64,000 nt of DNA from contig CM060734.1 of the NCBI GenBank assembly GCA_030704615.1, positions 30,456,042-30,520,041 of the forward strand, in the 5' to 3' direction. This DNA is from Takakia lepidozioides. Its lineage: Eukaryota > Streptophyta > Takakiopsida > Takakiales > Takakiaceae. The notes under the pieces were generated by a model, which had not been told where the DNA came from, did not search any database, and worked only from the letters and a program-made list of their open reading frames with translations. The position numbers and the translations under genes were made by a program. Numbering within the stretch: the first letter of the stretch is position 1; each line of letters starts with the position of its first letter. This document shows positions 54,131 through 64,000 of the stretch, one piece after another.

Positions 54131-55326
54131 CCACCTAGTTGGCGCCTCTGGAAATGTCGCTATATGACAAGTGGCACGTTTTAACAGGTCCACGATGGCA
54201 TGCGTACAGATTTCCGGGCGGCAACCTCCAAGTTCATCCTCCAGTTTTGGCCCAAAATAAAAATAAAAAAGGGCCTTCATTTCCAAAAGAAAAAGAGCCT
54301 TTCGTCGTAAATTCACCACCAAAAGCTCGCGAGCCGGACCCCCTAATACAAAAGTGTTCCCTTTCCATGCTTGGGACCTCACTGTTCACCCCCAGCTCTC
54401 TGACCTCAGTGGGATTCTATTGACCCTTAGTGTGGAGCTAATAAGACGGATGGAAATGGCTTAATGGGTTCAATGTTGCAGCTGCATGGGGATTGGAGTT
54501 CATGTTGTCACAATATGCAGTATTTCTCTTTACCACAGGTACAAGTAAATGGCACATTTAGAAGCCAAAGATGGTTACCATGGTGGAGCCAAAGGAAGCG
54601 AAGCAGTTGCTTGCTGAGGATTGGAGGCTACTGGAAGATTGCACAATTCTACAAGTAGTCTAACACAATATTTCAGTGGAACTTATCTACACAGAAGGAA
54701 GAATGTGATTGCATATGGCAGCTATTGCCTTATTTGCAATAGATCTGTGCCCAAACACCCAACTCCCATATCGAATTCCAGTTTCCACCCATGAAGTTAT
54801 AGCCTGACCATTTACTGTCCTCTCTCATGAATGGCAAAGCTTTAAGCAGGGTTCGGACGGCTTCTTTGGCTGTAAACTGAAAGAATGAAACTGAGGAGTC
54901 TTGGAAGTTCCATGACCATTCGTTGGGGGCAATCTGCAGGCTCATCCACGGGTCCATAAGAATGAGGTTGTTAGAGAGGCAGGAGCGGGTGCACGGTGGA
55001 GCCTTTGGGTTCATTACTTTCACAGGTGACGACCACACACAAACAGGCGGGGAGTGTCCACCAACCAAGGTCACTGGGTTCTTTTGGATTCATGTCCACC
55101 TATTGCTTGATAGAGTGCCCCTCATTTATTTTGCAGCTTCACCAAAATCAACAGGATCTCTGACAGCTAGCGAAAAAACATGCTGCTCAAACAAGTGGAC
55201 ATACATCTTTATGTGGGTGAACATCCAGATGCCCATGTGATTCAGCAAAACTTTTTGATACAAACTAGCTACAATTATCGGAAAAACCAATGGGGAAGAA
55301 GATGGGAAAGTGAAAGTTGGTTGTGC

Positions 55327-55887
55327 TTATGCTTTCAACTGCCTGGAGAAGACAATGTACATTGGATCAGTCCTACGCGGATTGGGTGATATGTCCAGTG
55401 CCTGCAAGATAACCACAACATTGAGGATTGAGGGTCATACATCCAGTAAGAACTACTTCAGGATATACTTGGCAAGCCCATACTAAACTTATGATCAGTA
55501 CCCATGAACATTCCTCTAAAACCCATTTCAAGCATGTTCTCGCACATAATATGCCAACTCCCTGGCTAATCAGTCTCAATCCATCTTTTCAAAATTCCAG
55601 CTACAAGAAGACTTGTAACATTGCCAAATATCCCATTTTCAGCCGAATCAAAGTCCTTCAAAAGAATCTTTCACATGAGCAGACTTGTAACATTGCCAAA
55701 TATCTCATTTTCAGCCAAATCAAGTCCTTTAAAAGAATCATTCCCATGAGCAGTTTGCAGCAACTTTACTTACCTGAGGTGCTTCGAAGGTTTTAGCAAA
55801 TGGAAGTATGAACCTACAATCCAGACATGGTCTACATCTCCTGTAGATGTCCAGACTGTGATGGCTTTCGTCCAAATGCATCGATTT
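55327..55887 (-). pseudogene. Duplicated 3' end (exons 7-8) of the methyltransferase-like gene
   Basis: Exon 8 is preserved with its acceptor and stop (ALDISPNPRRTDPMYIVFSR). The exon 7 copy keeps TKAITVWTSTGDVDHVWIVG but has lost one base in the CATTTTGCTAAAG stretch, so the frame breaks. Upstream exons are absent. It is a truncated, non-functional copy. Confidence 0.85.
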
Positions 55888-56139
55888 GACAAACTGAGAA
55901 AGTAAACAAAACATCACGGTTAACTGGAAACCATTGCTATGTGGTCCCAGAAGTTCACCAAGTACTGTAATCCAAGCATAGCATGATAGTTAAGATGAAA
56001 TGAGATGACATTCCTCAACCATCAGAACTGCCGATATTGACTCCAATGAGGGGGCAGAAGAAGGGTGATGATTTCCTAGTCCACTCTGGCATACCTATGG
56101 AGCGCACCTACTTTCAGAGGAGAGTATGATGACGTCTAT

Positions 56140-56891
56140 TCTCATAAGGACGAGGCATCCCAGGTGTTCGTTTCTTTGTAGCCGCCCTGTCAAACAGGCT
56201 TAAGTCCTGGCAGACGAGAGTAGAAGAGATTCTCAAGGACCTGGACCTGGATCCGCAAGTCTTGACCCTGCTGGATAAATCTGACTTAGAGGCTGTAGTG
56301 TCCAAAGCCATGTCTGTTGCCATGAGATTGTCTGATGAAAATGATGTTAGGCAGAAAACTTCCCTGAACTTGTTTCCAGTCAGTGACATGGGGGAGGACA
56401 TCTTGGATGACCTCAAGGGTCTACCCACTCTCGGCACTAGACTGAAATTTAAACTCAGGGCAGGAAGCCTACCTTTGAACAGCAAACAGAAGCAGAGAGG
56501 AAAGGGAGAGTGCAATTGCCCATTGTGTGGGCAATCTGATGACAGTATTCATTTTCTGATACACTGTCCGGGGTTCTCTCACCAAAGAGACGCTCTCTTC
56601 AAATCTATCAAGGGAATTGTGCCTGTACCCCTGTTTACCAACTTTGAAAGTCTCAAGGCTGAGCCAAAAGCCCAGGCCCTCCTGAGGCCTAGTTTTTGGG
56701 CAAATCACACACAGCAGATTGATGCTTGTGTGAAGGGATTTCTAGAGGATATCTGGAAAACCCGGATTAATTCAGGTAAGTCTTACTACCAACGTCAGCC
56801 CCTGACAGAGGTAGGTTCTGTCCCTTTTGTTCCCGCTCAAACTGGGCGCGGGGTCAATGGCCACAGGGCTACGGCAAACAACGTCTTATGA
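56140..56891 (+). pseudogene. LINE (non-LTR retrotransposon) 3' fragment with zinc-binding domain
   Basis: Open frame starting RGIPGVRFFVAALSNRLKSW and containing a post-RT zinc-binding motif CPLCGQSDDSIHFLIHCPG (C-x2-C-x8-H-x4-C), as in plant L1-type ORF2 C-termini. It ends VPFVPAQTGRGVNGHRATAN with a stop at 56889-56891. RT and endonuclease are missing, as expected for a 5'-truncated insertion. The insertion splits arm B of the inverted duplication. Confidence 0.8.
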
Positions 56892-57100
56892 GTACACTCT
56901 TTGTAGCCGTCTTGCTACCCACAGAGATCATCTCCTCAACCCCAGAGACTGACCTTAAGATACTTGGTTGGTAGAACGTGCTGGTGAATAACCATAGCTC
57001 ATGGAAAGTGAGCCCTAGGTCATGAATATAGTGTGCATGTAACAGAGACATCTACACTCAACAATGGTACATTTGAGAATAATCTTGGCTTCCTTAGGCT

Positions 57101-57787
57101 TCCTTCCGTACTTGTTTCCCTGTACCTCTGTCGCATTTGAAGTCGAGAGATAGGGTTCCAAGTGGATGTACACAAGTTAGCTGCAGTGCCAGGCAGCTCA
57201 GACATGCTTAAATTTCAAACCACAAAGCACCCTAGCTTTGAAAGCTCACATGGCAGCTAGACTATGCAATCACACACAAGGTGTTTTGGACAAGTGAGAA
57301 CAAATCTATCTTGGCACAGAAAAGTTGGTCCTTCCTCGCACTAATGTCACAGAATGGATCAAAAGACAAAGGCAACATTCTCAGGGCCACCTAAAGCTGA
57401 GAAGGTCAAGAGTAATTCTCATACCTTCAAAATGGTCATGCATTGAAACAGAGCCAGGAACTGGGGGGGGGCTCTTTACCCTGGATGATTCCGGCCTGTC
57501 ATTTATATCATGCACATGACTCAGACCCTCCCACATGACCCAGAAAAAAGAACATACATATTTTGTGCCTTAATCGGTTGCCATATACACAACCATTTCC
57601 ACAATCAAGAAGGAATGATTCCTAGACACCCCCCCCAAAACCTGGCTAATACATCTTACGCAAACTTCACAATGATACAGGTTGCTTTGACAGTGGTGAA
57701 CAGAGTAAAGACTGTATAAGCAATTCACAAAACTCTTGGAGGGTTGAGAAGTGGGTAGAAGAGAAGAGAAAAGCCAACAACCATAAC
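57101..57787. other. Spacer without a supported gene
   Basis: Between arm B and the villin fragment. I see no conserved frame. It has short homopolymer runs near 57464 and 57630. Confidence 0.45.
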
Positions 57788-58270
57788 CGGACGTCCTTTG
57801 GAGGAAAGTAGCATCTCGTTGGTCAAGCTGGCAGCTGTCTCCTCATCCTCCTGCCCAATTAGACAATCATCACATCCAAGTTATGTCTGAATGTTAATAT
57901 GCTTTGTTACTTCTGACGAGAAAGAGAAGGTTATGTCAGATGTCTCCATGCAAATCCAGGTCTACAGTGATGACAATCTCCCTAGATTCACACATTTAAA
58001 AAAAACGAACTAACACTTACTTTCGCTTGTGATCGTCCCGTAGTGCTGTCATCACATTTTGTGGCCCAAGTAAATGGTAAGACTAGCAACCGAAAACACA
58101 TACCACAGTCCTTTGTCGACCCAACCAACAGCAGAGCAGGTACTCCTCGTTGCGATCCCTTGTGAATTTCCTTGGTACGTGTACAATACAATGTAGCCAC
58201 CGCTGTCGTAGAGTTCACCAAAATCTGCAGCAGGGATAGCTGTCTTCGCATTGCCATTGACCCGCCAGAT
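57788..58270 (-). pseudogene. Villin/gelsolin-repeat gene fragment
   Basis: Two exon-like pieces were recognised. 58270-58104 reads IWRVNGNAKTAIPAADFGEL, then YIVLYTYQ, and, after a one-base frame shift, DRNEEYLLCCWVGSTKDC. 57850-57788 reads EDEETAASLTNEMLLSSKGRP. Both match one gelsolin repeat of plant villins (actin-bundling proteins), whose repeats read like VNG-AKT-P and D-Y-LCCW. The frame shift and the absence of neighbouring villin exons on either side indicate a truncated pseudogene next to the NAA40 promoter. Confidence 0.7.
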
Positions 58271-58564
58271 CTGACAAATCAATAGAACGCCAAGGTAACT
58301 AACTCTCTCCATCGACTTCCATCAATCCACACTTCGTGTACCGTCTAGAAAAAAGAAGCCACATGTTTTCATACAAAAAGTTGGATGCTGTTAGCATGGG
58401 TAACCCTCTTTCAGGTTATCTTTAGAGCCAACTCCACGTTCCCATTTACGCATTAGAGGGTTGAAGTGCGTACGAGAGCGGTATCAGTGGAGGATGGTTT
58501 CTCGCAAGCCGGTGCTGGTGAATGCGCGGATTTGGCATTGAGGCATGGGCGTGGAAGTGTGGCG

Positions 58565-61500
58565 ATGGATAACAAGAAGCTGAGCAGCAAAGACAAGAAG
58601 TCGAAGCGAAAAGAGGTGCGCCTCAATTTCTTTGAGAATCTCCTTCAACAGATCGCTTTCTATCCAAGCCCAGCAAGAACTTAGAGTTTAGTTCATATGA
58701 AAGCTATCGTGTTGGAGAATCTTCCAGCGAGTTTCAAGTCGCAGAACCCACCGTCCCAGAATTTGTTGAAGCTATGAAACATCGGAATATTCTCGCTGCT
58801 GGATGACAGGTTTGGTGATTGTAGTGATTGAGAGCCATCTATGAAACATTTGGGTATCTGAAGATTTACTCTATTATCCATGTAAGCTCCTGCAGCAGGA
58901 GTTCTCTACCTTGGCAATTGAATATTTCAAATCTACGTCCTGACAGTCGTTAAGACAAGATCTGAAATGCTGTACACACTGCCATGATGGTAGTCTTTTG
59001 AGCTGAGGAGCAACCTGAACTTACAACTTGAAGGCTTAATAGGATGCTCTCTTCACTACCTCTAGAGCTATAACCGCACAGTTTAATTGAAATAATGTCC
59101 AACCATTGACCCTGTGAAATTTTGTGGAATAAATCACACGTTGTTGCTGCCACATAAAGTCCCAGCATCCTTGGAGCTGAGAATGCTTTTCAATCATGTC
59201 AACCATGGTATCATAGCTAGTGGCTGGGATTGGATTGATATTGGATGGGGGAAATCCACTATCTTCAACCCGAGGTGTCCAAGGTCTGTAAGTAGTTCTG
59301 TTGTGTTGTACAGCTCCATCAATATTCTAACACGCATAGACTGTCATGCCCCCAGGAGCTAGCCAAGAAGAAGGCTGTTGATGACTACGTAAGAGCAGCA
59401 TGTGCAAAAGCAGCTCCAATAGAGGAGTTTGCCACTTTTCTGCAATATAACCGCAATGGTGAGGGGGACCCCAGCTAGACACAAATTGCACCCTCCATTT
59501 GGTCATGTGAAAGGATGTAGATTTCTCTCAACTCTGTCTTATGTCTCTAGTGCAACTGTTTTTTAAATCAAATTTGTGCATTGACATTGGGAAGCTTCAT
59601 CAGAATGCAATTGCCCAAGTTGGCTCAAGCTCTCTGGATGTTCATATCGTCTTCTTTGTCTCTGAAATCCCATAAAGTTGACTGTCTGGCTGTCTATCTG
59701 TCTTTCTATCTCTCACATACTTCATGTTCAGTAATTTGCAGCAAAAACGTTCCTGTTGTAAGACCAGCTTGGTTGAGATGGAAATTTTGGGCTTGTACTA
59801 ACCATTGGCTTTGAAAAGCCCACTGAGGGAAACCACGCCCAGCAAGTGTGATAAGATGTTGGTCAAAATGAATTTGAGATTATGCTCTTCAGAGAATGAA
59901 GTTTTGGTAAAGATCCGGTGCTAGCATGCACCTAGGGGCACAAATTTGTCTGGGCGTTGTGGGCTCAACCCTTGTGATATGCATCCAGTCCTGGGTGGCT
60001 CTGGTGTTGTTGACAGGCTTGAATCTAAGAATGGAAGCAGCAGTGGGAGAAAACTTGTCTCCACCTTTAAAACGGTATATGCAAGACCTGCTCAAGGTCA
60101 GATTCTTCTCATCTTTCACACACCTCATGCCTTATATCAGCATTGGTACTTTGGGCTTAAGTCTTACAGTTTCTTGAGTGTGATATACTTAAGCGCCTCT
60201 ATTGTGGTGAATCACATGTGAAAGGCCAACCAGAGCCGACTTGAAGCTTACACATGCAGGTCTATGTGGCAGAGCAGGTAAACATGGAGGGGCCTTATGG
60301 ACCTGATGAATGGCCACATGAAGAGAAGACAAAGCGTCGTGATATGGTGTCCCCAGAAGCACGCTACATCATTGTCAGGAAAAACCCTATCGAGGAGAGC
60401 ATTATGGCCTCAGAGCCCAATGAGTCAGAAGAGGGCCACAAGTGCTTGTGGATAGGTGATAGTGAGCCTGTGGTTGCATTTGCCCAGTATAGATTTGTAG
60501 TGGAGCATGACTTGCCAGCTCTGTACGTTTATGAGCTGCAGCTGGAGCAATGTGTTCAAGGAAAGGGGCTTGGCAAATTCCTGATGCAGTTCCTTGAATT
60601 GATTGCACGAAAGGTGTGTCTCTTTCCTTATTTTGTCCTGGGAGCATAAGGGTAAACTAGATATGTTAATTTCAGCTCATGCTCTGTTATAGGTCAGTCA
60701 TTCTCTTTGCCAACATCGAGATGTGATAAGTGGTCCCTACAATCAAGAATGGCTTGGGTGTTGATTGTGTGTTGATTTAGTTATACAAATTCATCTACCA
60801 GTCTATCCTGAATGAATTATGTAGTTGGAGGACTCGTAGATAATCAAGACGATTTCTATGGTGTGATGACATCACAAGAACCAATGACAGAAGAGCCATA
60901 AACCGTATTTAACATGCATTTGTCGCAAATAAGAGCCAGAGAGAAGAAAGAAAGAGGTAATATTATGTTCGTGGGAGACCCAAGGGACACAGAACAGGGC
61001 AAAACCACTGTGGCATGGTGTCAAAGAAGGTACTCAGAAGACATTTGCCATAGCCTTCTGGTCATAAACCCCACATCTAGTTTGGGCAGAACAAGAGGGA
61101 ACAGACACTGCCTTTGTGAGGGGCTCACTCCAGTGATGGGACACAGTGTTGACGAATGTACTCATAAGACTTCGTTTGCGGTAGCCTTGTGGCCATAGAC
61201 CCTCCGCCCAGTTTGGTCGGAAACATAGGGAATAGACACCACCTTTTTGGGATCCACTCCAGTAGTGTGACCTACCCTTGATGTAAACAATTACTTTGGG
61301 CTTTCCAGATATCCTCTTGAAAGCCCTTTCACACAAGCATCAATGTGCTGTGTGTGAGCAGCCCAAAAGTTAGACCCAACAGGACCAGAGCTTTAGATTC
61401 AGCCTTGAGATTTCGAAAGTCTGTAAGAGGGAGTGAGGGAGAGGAAGTCTTGAAGCAGCTTGCAGATGGTAAAAAGTTGATTGTGAAATTGGTTTTCAGA

Positions 61501-62712
61501 ATTTGAGGAGCAAGTTGGTTGGCTTGGCCTGTGGGGGATACAGAACAACATGAAGGCAGTTGTGCTCACAGTGCAGAAAAGGAATACAGGAGCCATGTCT
61601 TTCTATACCCAGAAATTGAGGTGCAGAGTCTTCTTCTACTATCTTGGCCTTCTTTGTTGTCCTTCCATAGAATGCCAGTATTGGCATAACTTTTGGCAGA
61701 GTCATAGTAGCAGGCCCTCCCCTGGGTGCGACACGAGAGAATTCACTGTCTATAAGACTTCTCAACAGTTGGGAGTTGTGATTGTTAAAATATGTGAATG
61801 CATAAGCTATCGTTTGAAGGAATAGGAAATGAACTCATATGTAGTTGATCAAGTACATCAAGTTGCACAATACTTTCATTGGTCAACTTTTGGCTTCTCA
61901 AAGTGTGAGGTCTTGTGGAGATTAAACATATGTGGGACAACTGGGTTGTTTTATATAATGCCACCCCTTTGAGTGTGACCCATTTTGTTTTGCATTGAGG
62001 TGCTGTAGGTATGTGATAGCAAGCATTTCGCCATCAAGGTGGGCAGACACTCTGGTAAGCACTTGTTGGTAATCTCAACTCAAGGGTTATAGCAAGTTAC
62101 AAGCAGACATAGGAAATGGAGATTCAGGTGTTACAGAAAGCATACTCTTCACCTTTCAGAACCACTACCGACAGAGTTTCGTATTACTGTACTTTAGTTC
62201 ATATGTGTGGATGCGCTCACACTTCCCTTCTGCTGTGAGGTCGGTTGTCTTTTCTGCAAGTTCTGTGATAACAAATTATAGATGAAATGCTCTTCAGAGT
62301 GGCACAGAGAGAACCTATGAAATTCTTTGCAAGACATTTGATGCAGAAGCCAGGGGCATCTTGGAGGTGAGTCTCTCCCTCCCATTGATTTTACTACTTT
62401 CCCAGCCTCTTTCACCTAGACAACTGATGGTGGGTGAAGTCTGTATTTCTGTAAATAGCACCTGAAAGTTTCCATATAGTTTCCATGTGAAAGTTCCATA
62501 TAGCATTCTTAACTGCATGAATTGTTCAAAATCCCAATCTGACTATTTTCTGGGAATATTTGCATTATCATTCATGGAGAAGCCTCTCTTGGCATGTTGC
62601 AAATGGATTTCTACCTACGGAGAACTGGATAGATTGGCGGTCAAGACTTCAGACCAATACTTGTTTTTCTCGTCTGCAGGAGGGTACTGCTGCTTCCCAC
62701 TTTGGTCACTAA
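58565..62712 (+). CDS. NAA40: N-alpha-acetyltransferase 40 (NatD), histone H4/H2A N-terminal acetyltransferase (8 exons, 264 aa)
   Basis: Exons: 58565-58615, 59356-59458, 60017-60096, 60278-60613, 61544-61620, 62009-62054, 62298-62366 and 62680-62712. All are GT-AG and the phases close to 264 aa, near the family's length. NatD acetylates the N-terminal residue of histones H4 and H2A. Visible landmarks are the Lys-rich N-terminus (MDNKKLSSKDKKSKRKE) typical of NAA40, LSPPLKRYMQDLLK, the GNAT core ALYVYELQLE and the acetyl-CoA loop VQGKGLGKFLMQ (Q172-G177), then VVLTVQKRNTGAMSFY and SISPSRWAD. The ATG at 58565 was chosen because upstream in-frame starts are not ATG. Introns 4 and others are long; intron 4 holds a LINE 3' end. 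No defects were found. Confidence 0.92.
60985..61425 (-). pseudogene. LINE 3' end relic in NAA40 intron 4
   Basis: Reverse strand matches the C-terminal part of the LINE at 56140-56891 (FESLKAE, then the CVKG..EDIWK region in shifted frames). Its tail is duplicated, giving two divergent copies of the VPxxPAQTxxGV-type end and of the terminal TCTTATGAGTAC sequence. Several frame shifts are present. Confidence 0.7.
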
Positions 62713-64000
62713 ACTGTCACAGGTGCAATCACTACCTGTGGATATTGATAAACTTCGCAGGTGTATAGTAATAAACAGACAGGTTTCAAAGACTCTTCCA
62801 GACTGGGTCTAAGTGGCCAGTTAGGTCAGCTTAAAAGCACCTCCTTAATAGTGAGATTTCGTTATGGAACACAGGGATTAGTTGGGAGAGACTTTAATCA
62901 CCTCCTTTACAGTTATGGCCACCGACAAAACTTTCAATGCATTAATTTAGGCCCAGGTAGACTTTGCTGTCATACTGGAATATGTTGAGTTTCGGACTTG
63001 ATTTGATTTGAATGGACCTTGTAAACCCATGGATGAAGAAATATTGGATATGGTCGCCCCAGCAGATGAAATTGAAGAAGACGATGAAGATATTGCACTC
63101 CCCCAAGTGCCAGTCTTGTTATTTTCTGACATCAAGTTGCCTTTGCCACTATGCACTTGTACCTTACACAAGAGTCCTATGATACGTCTCATTGTCTTTC
63201 TAAGTGTTTGTCAGTCCAGAAACAAGTGCTTGAGCCTAGACTCTCTAACTCTTGTTTTCTTAAATTCCACCCTGCTTTCTGGATGTGTTATATATATTTT
63301 TTGGTTATTCTAAGCTCGCAACGATAATCTAGGGTCAGCTATATCATAAAGATACAAGACAACTTGATTGATATATTACAAAGGAAAAAATTGCCCAAAC
63401 ATAGTGGACTTACCTAGCTTATTAGGCACTTCCGTGCCTAATAATTAATAAAAATGGAATATTATTCGAATAGACTATGCTTACCCAACGAGTCCAACGA
63501 GTTGAATGCAAGCACGGGAGCCTTGCCGGTACGGTCGCGGGGGATGGCCCTATTGGCGATGTTCCTGCACTGTGAAATCCCACCCCCTCCCTTCTCCCCT
63601 CTCGCCTGCAAGCCTGTTGGAGCCACAAATTTTGTATGCTAAAAATCAGAGTGTCGCCATCACCAATTTTTATTTGGTTTCACACTTTTCCAAAACTCAA
63701 CCTGAATTTAAGTATTGTTGCCAGCCATTGTACCAATTTTTTTGAATATAATCGTCAATTCAGTTCCAAGGAGCCTGCTGACTGTAGCCATGTCTATGAA
63801 ACTTCAAAAATGAAAAAAAAAAAAGGGCTGGTGCGGGGCAGCGCGCCCACACGCTTGGCTTGGCTTCATTGTCAACGTAAAGAACCTCATCACTTTTGAG
63901 TGTGTACGGAGGAGTACGTTATATTTGGAGTAGTACGTTATACAGTCAATCCTGTTTTACTGTTGTTATTTCACTCTAAATATTATGGTTTTGTGCACAA
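62713..64000. other. Region downstream of NAA40 without a supported gene
   Basis: A plus-strand frame at 63029-63115 encodes an acidic stretch (PADEIEEDDEDIALPQ) that could be an exon of another gene, but no flanking exons were identified. The remainder is AT-rich with no recognisable element. Confidence 0.4.

Larger units (their letters stand above)
54235..57100. repeat. Inverted segmental duplication, arm B
   Basis: Reverse-complement counterpart of about 21800-23720. A LINE fragment (56140-56891) interrupts it: the flanking pieces, around 56100-56135 and 56895-57060, are contiguous in arm A. Confidence 0.8.

Noticed and set aside
54730-55074. 114-codon minus-strand frame (APNEWSWNFQDSSVSFFQ)
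   Set aside because: Shared by both arms of the inverted duplication but with different breaks in each; no known domain, so treated as repeat-borne relic rather than a gene.
63029-63115. Acidic plus-strand ORF (MDEEILDMVAPADEIEEDDE)
   Set aside because: May be an exon but has no linked exons, domain or clear splice sites; acidic runs also arise by chance from GAA/GAT-rich DNA.
1-64000. CRISPR arrays, operons, ribosome binding sites, rRNA or complete tRNA genes
   Set aside because: None found; gene structure is eukaryotic throughout, and the tandem arrays lack the spacer diversity of CRISPR.

Overview
This window is nuclear DNA of a land plant, most likely a non-seed plant (fern, lycophyte or bryophyte grade). 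The reasons are spliced genes with short exons and GT-AG introns, a CLE peptide precursor, an organelle-targeted acyltransferase, a protein with a plastid/Tat-like leader, and several decayed copies of a Rep (HUH) transposon of the Replitron type, a group reported to be abundant in non-seed plants. Nothing looks prokaryotic.

Host genes. Six multi-exon models were rebuilt by hand with intron phases that close throughout: a 329-aa protein of unknown function (3492-5103, -); a GH35 beta-galactosidase of the plant BGAL17 type with 19 exons (6110-14625, -); a SAM-methyltransferase-like protein with a bipartite plastid/thylakoid leader (18857-22680, +); a tafazzin/PlsC-type acyltransferase (27293-31313, -); a 270-aa nuclear-type protein of unknown function (33811-36148, -); and the histone N-terminal acetyltransferase NAA40/NatD (58565-62712, +). 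A single-exon CLE peptide precursor lies at 16545-16976 (-). A decayed villin (gelsolin-repeat) fragment lies just upstream of NAA40.

Mobile DNA dominates 36.9-57.1 kb. Replitron-like Rep copies lie at 36.9-38.8 kb and 39.8-40.6 kb. A third copy is split by an 11.67-kb Ty3/gypsy retrotransposon (41438-53103, sense strand minus). That element is the main discovery. Its reading frames are gag with two zinc knuckles; protease fused to a complete C5-cytosine DNA methyltransferase; then, after a single UAG in the viral readthrough context UAG-CAA-CCA, RT, RNase H, integrase and a C-terminal PHD finger. It therefore carries both a potential DNA-methylation writer and a potential histone reader.

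The ends of the element are permuted. The 5' end has only the distal 327 bp of the LTR. The 3' end has a complete 518-bp LTR followed by an extra 189 bp of LTR start. This is the layout expected if a two-LTR circle was opened inside one LTR at a palindrome and inserted with a 4-bp target duplication. The sequence after the 5' LTR does not look like a tRNA primer site but is complementary over 15 nt to a stem-loop inside the LTR. Repeat-copy divergence is very low, so the insertion is young.

Other structure: an inverted segmental duplication (about 21.8-23.7 kb against 54.2-57.1 kb) carries a broken copy of the methyltransferase gene's 3' end and was later hit by a LINE; a 1.2-kb foldback element with long inverted repeats and a 6-bp target duplication lies at 24527-25744; and there are LINE 3' ends, a gypsy RT relic and several small tandem arrays.
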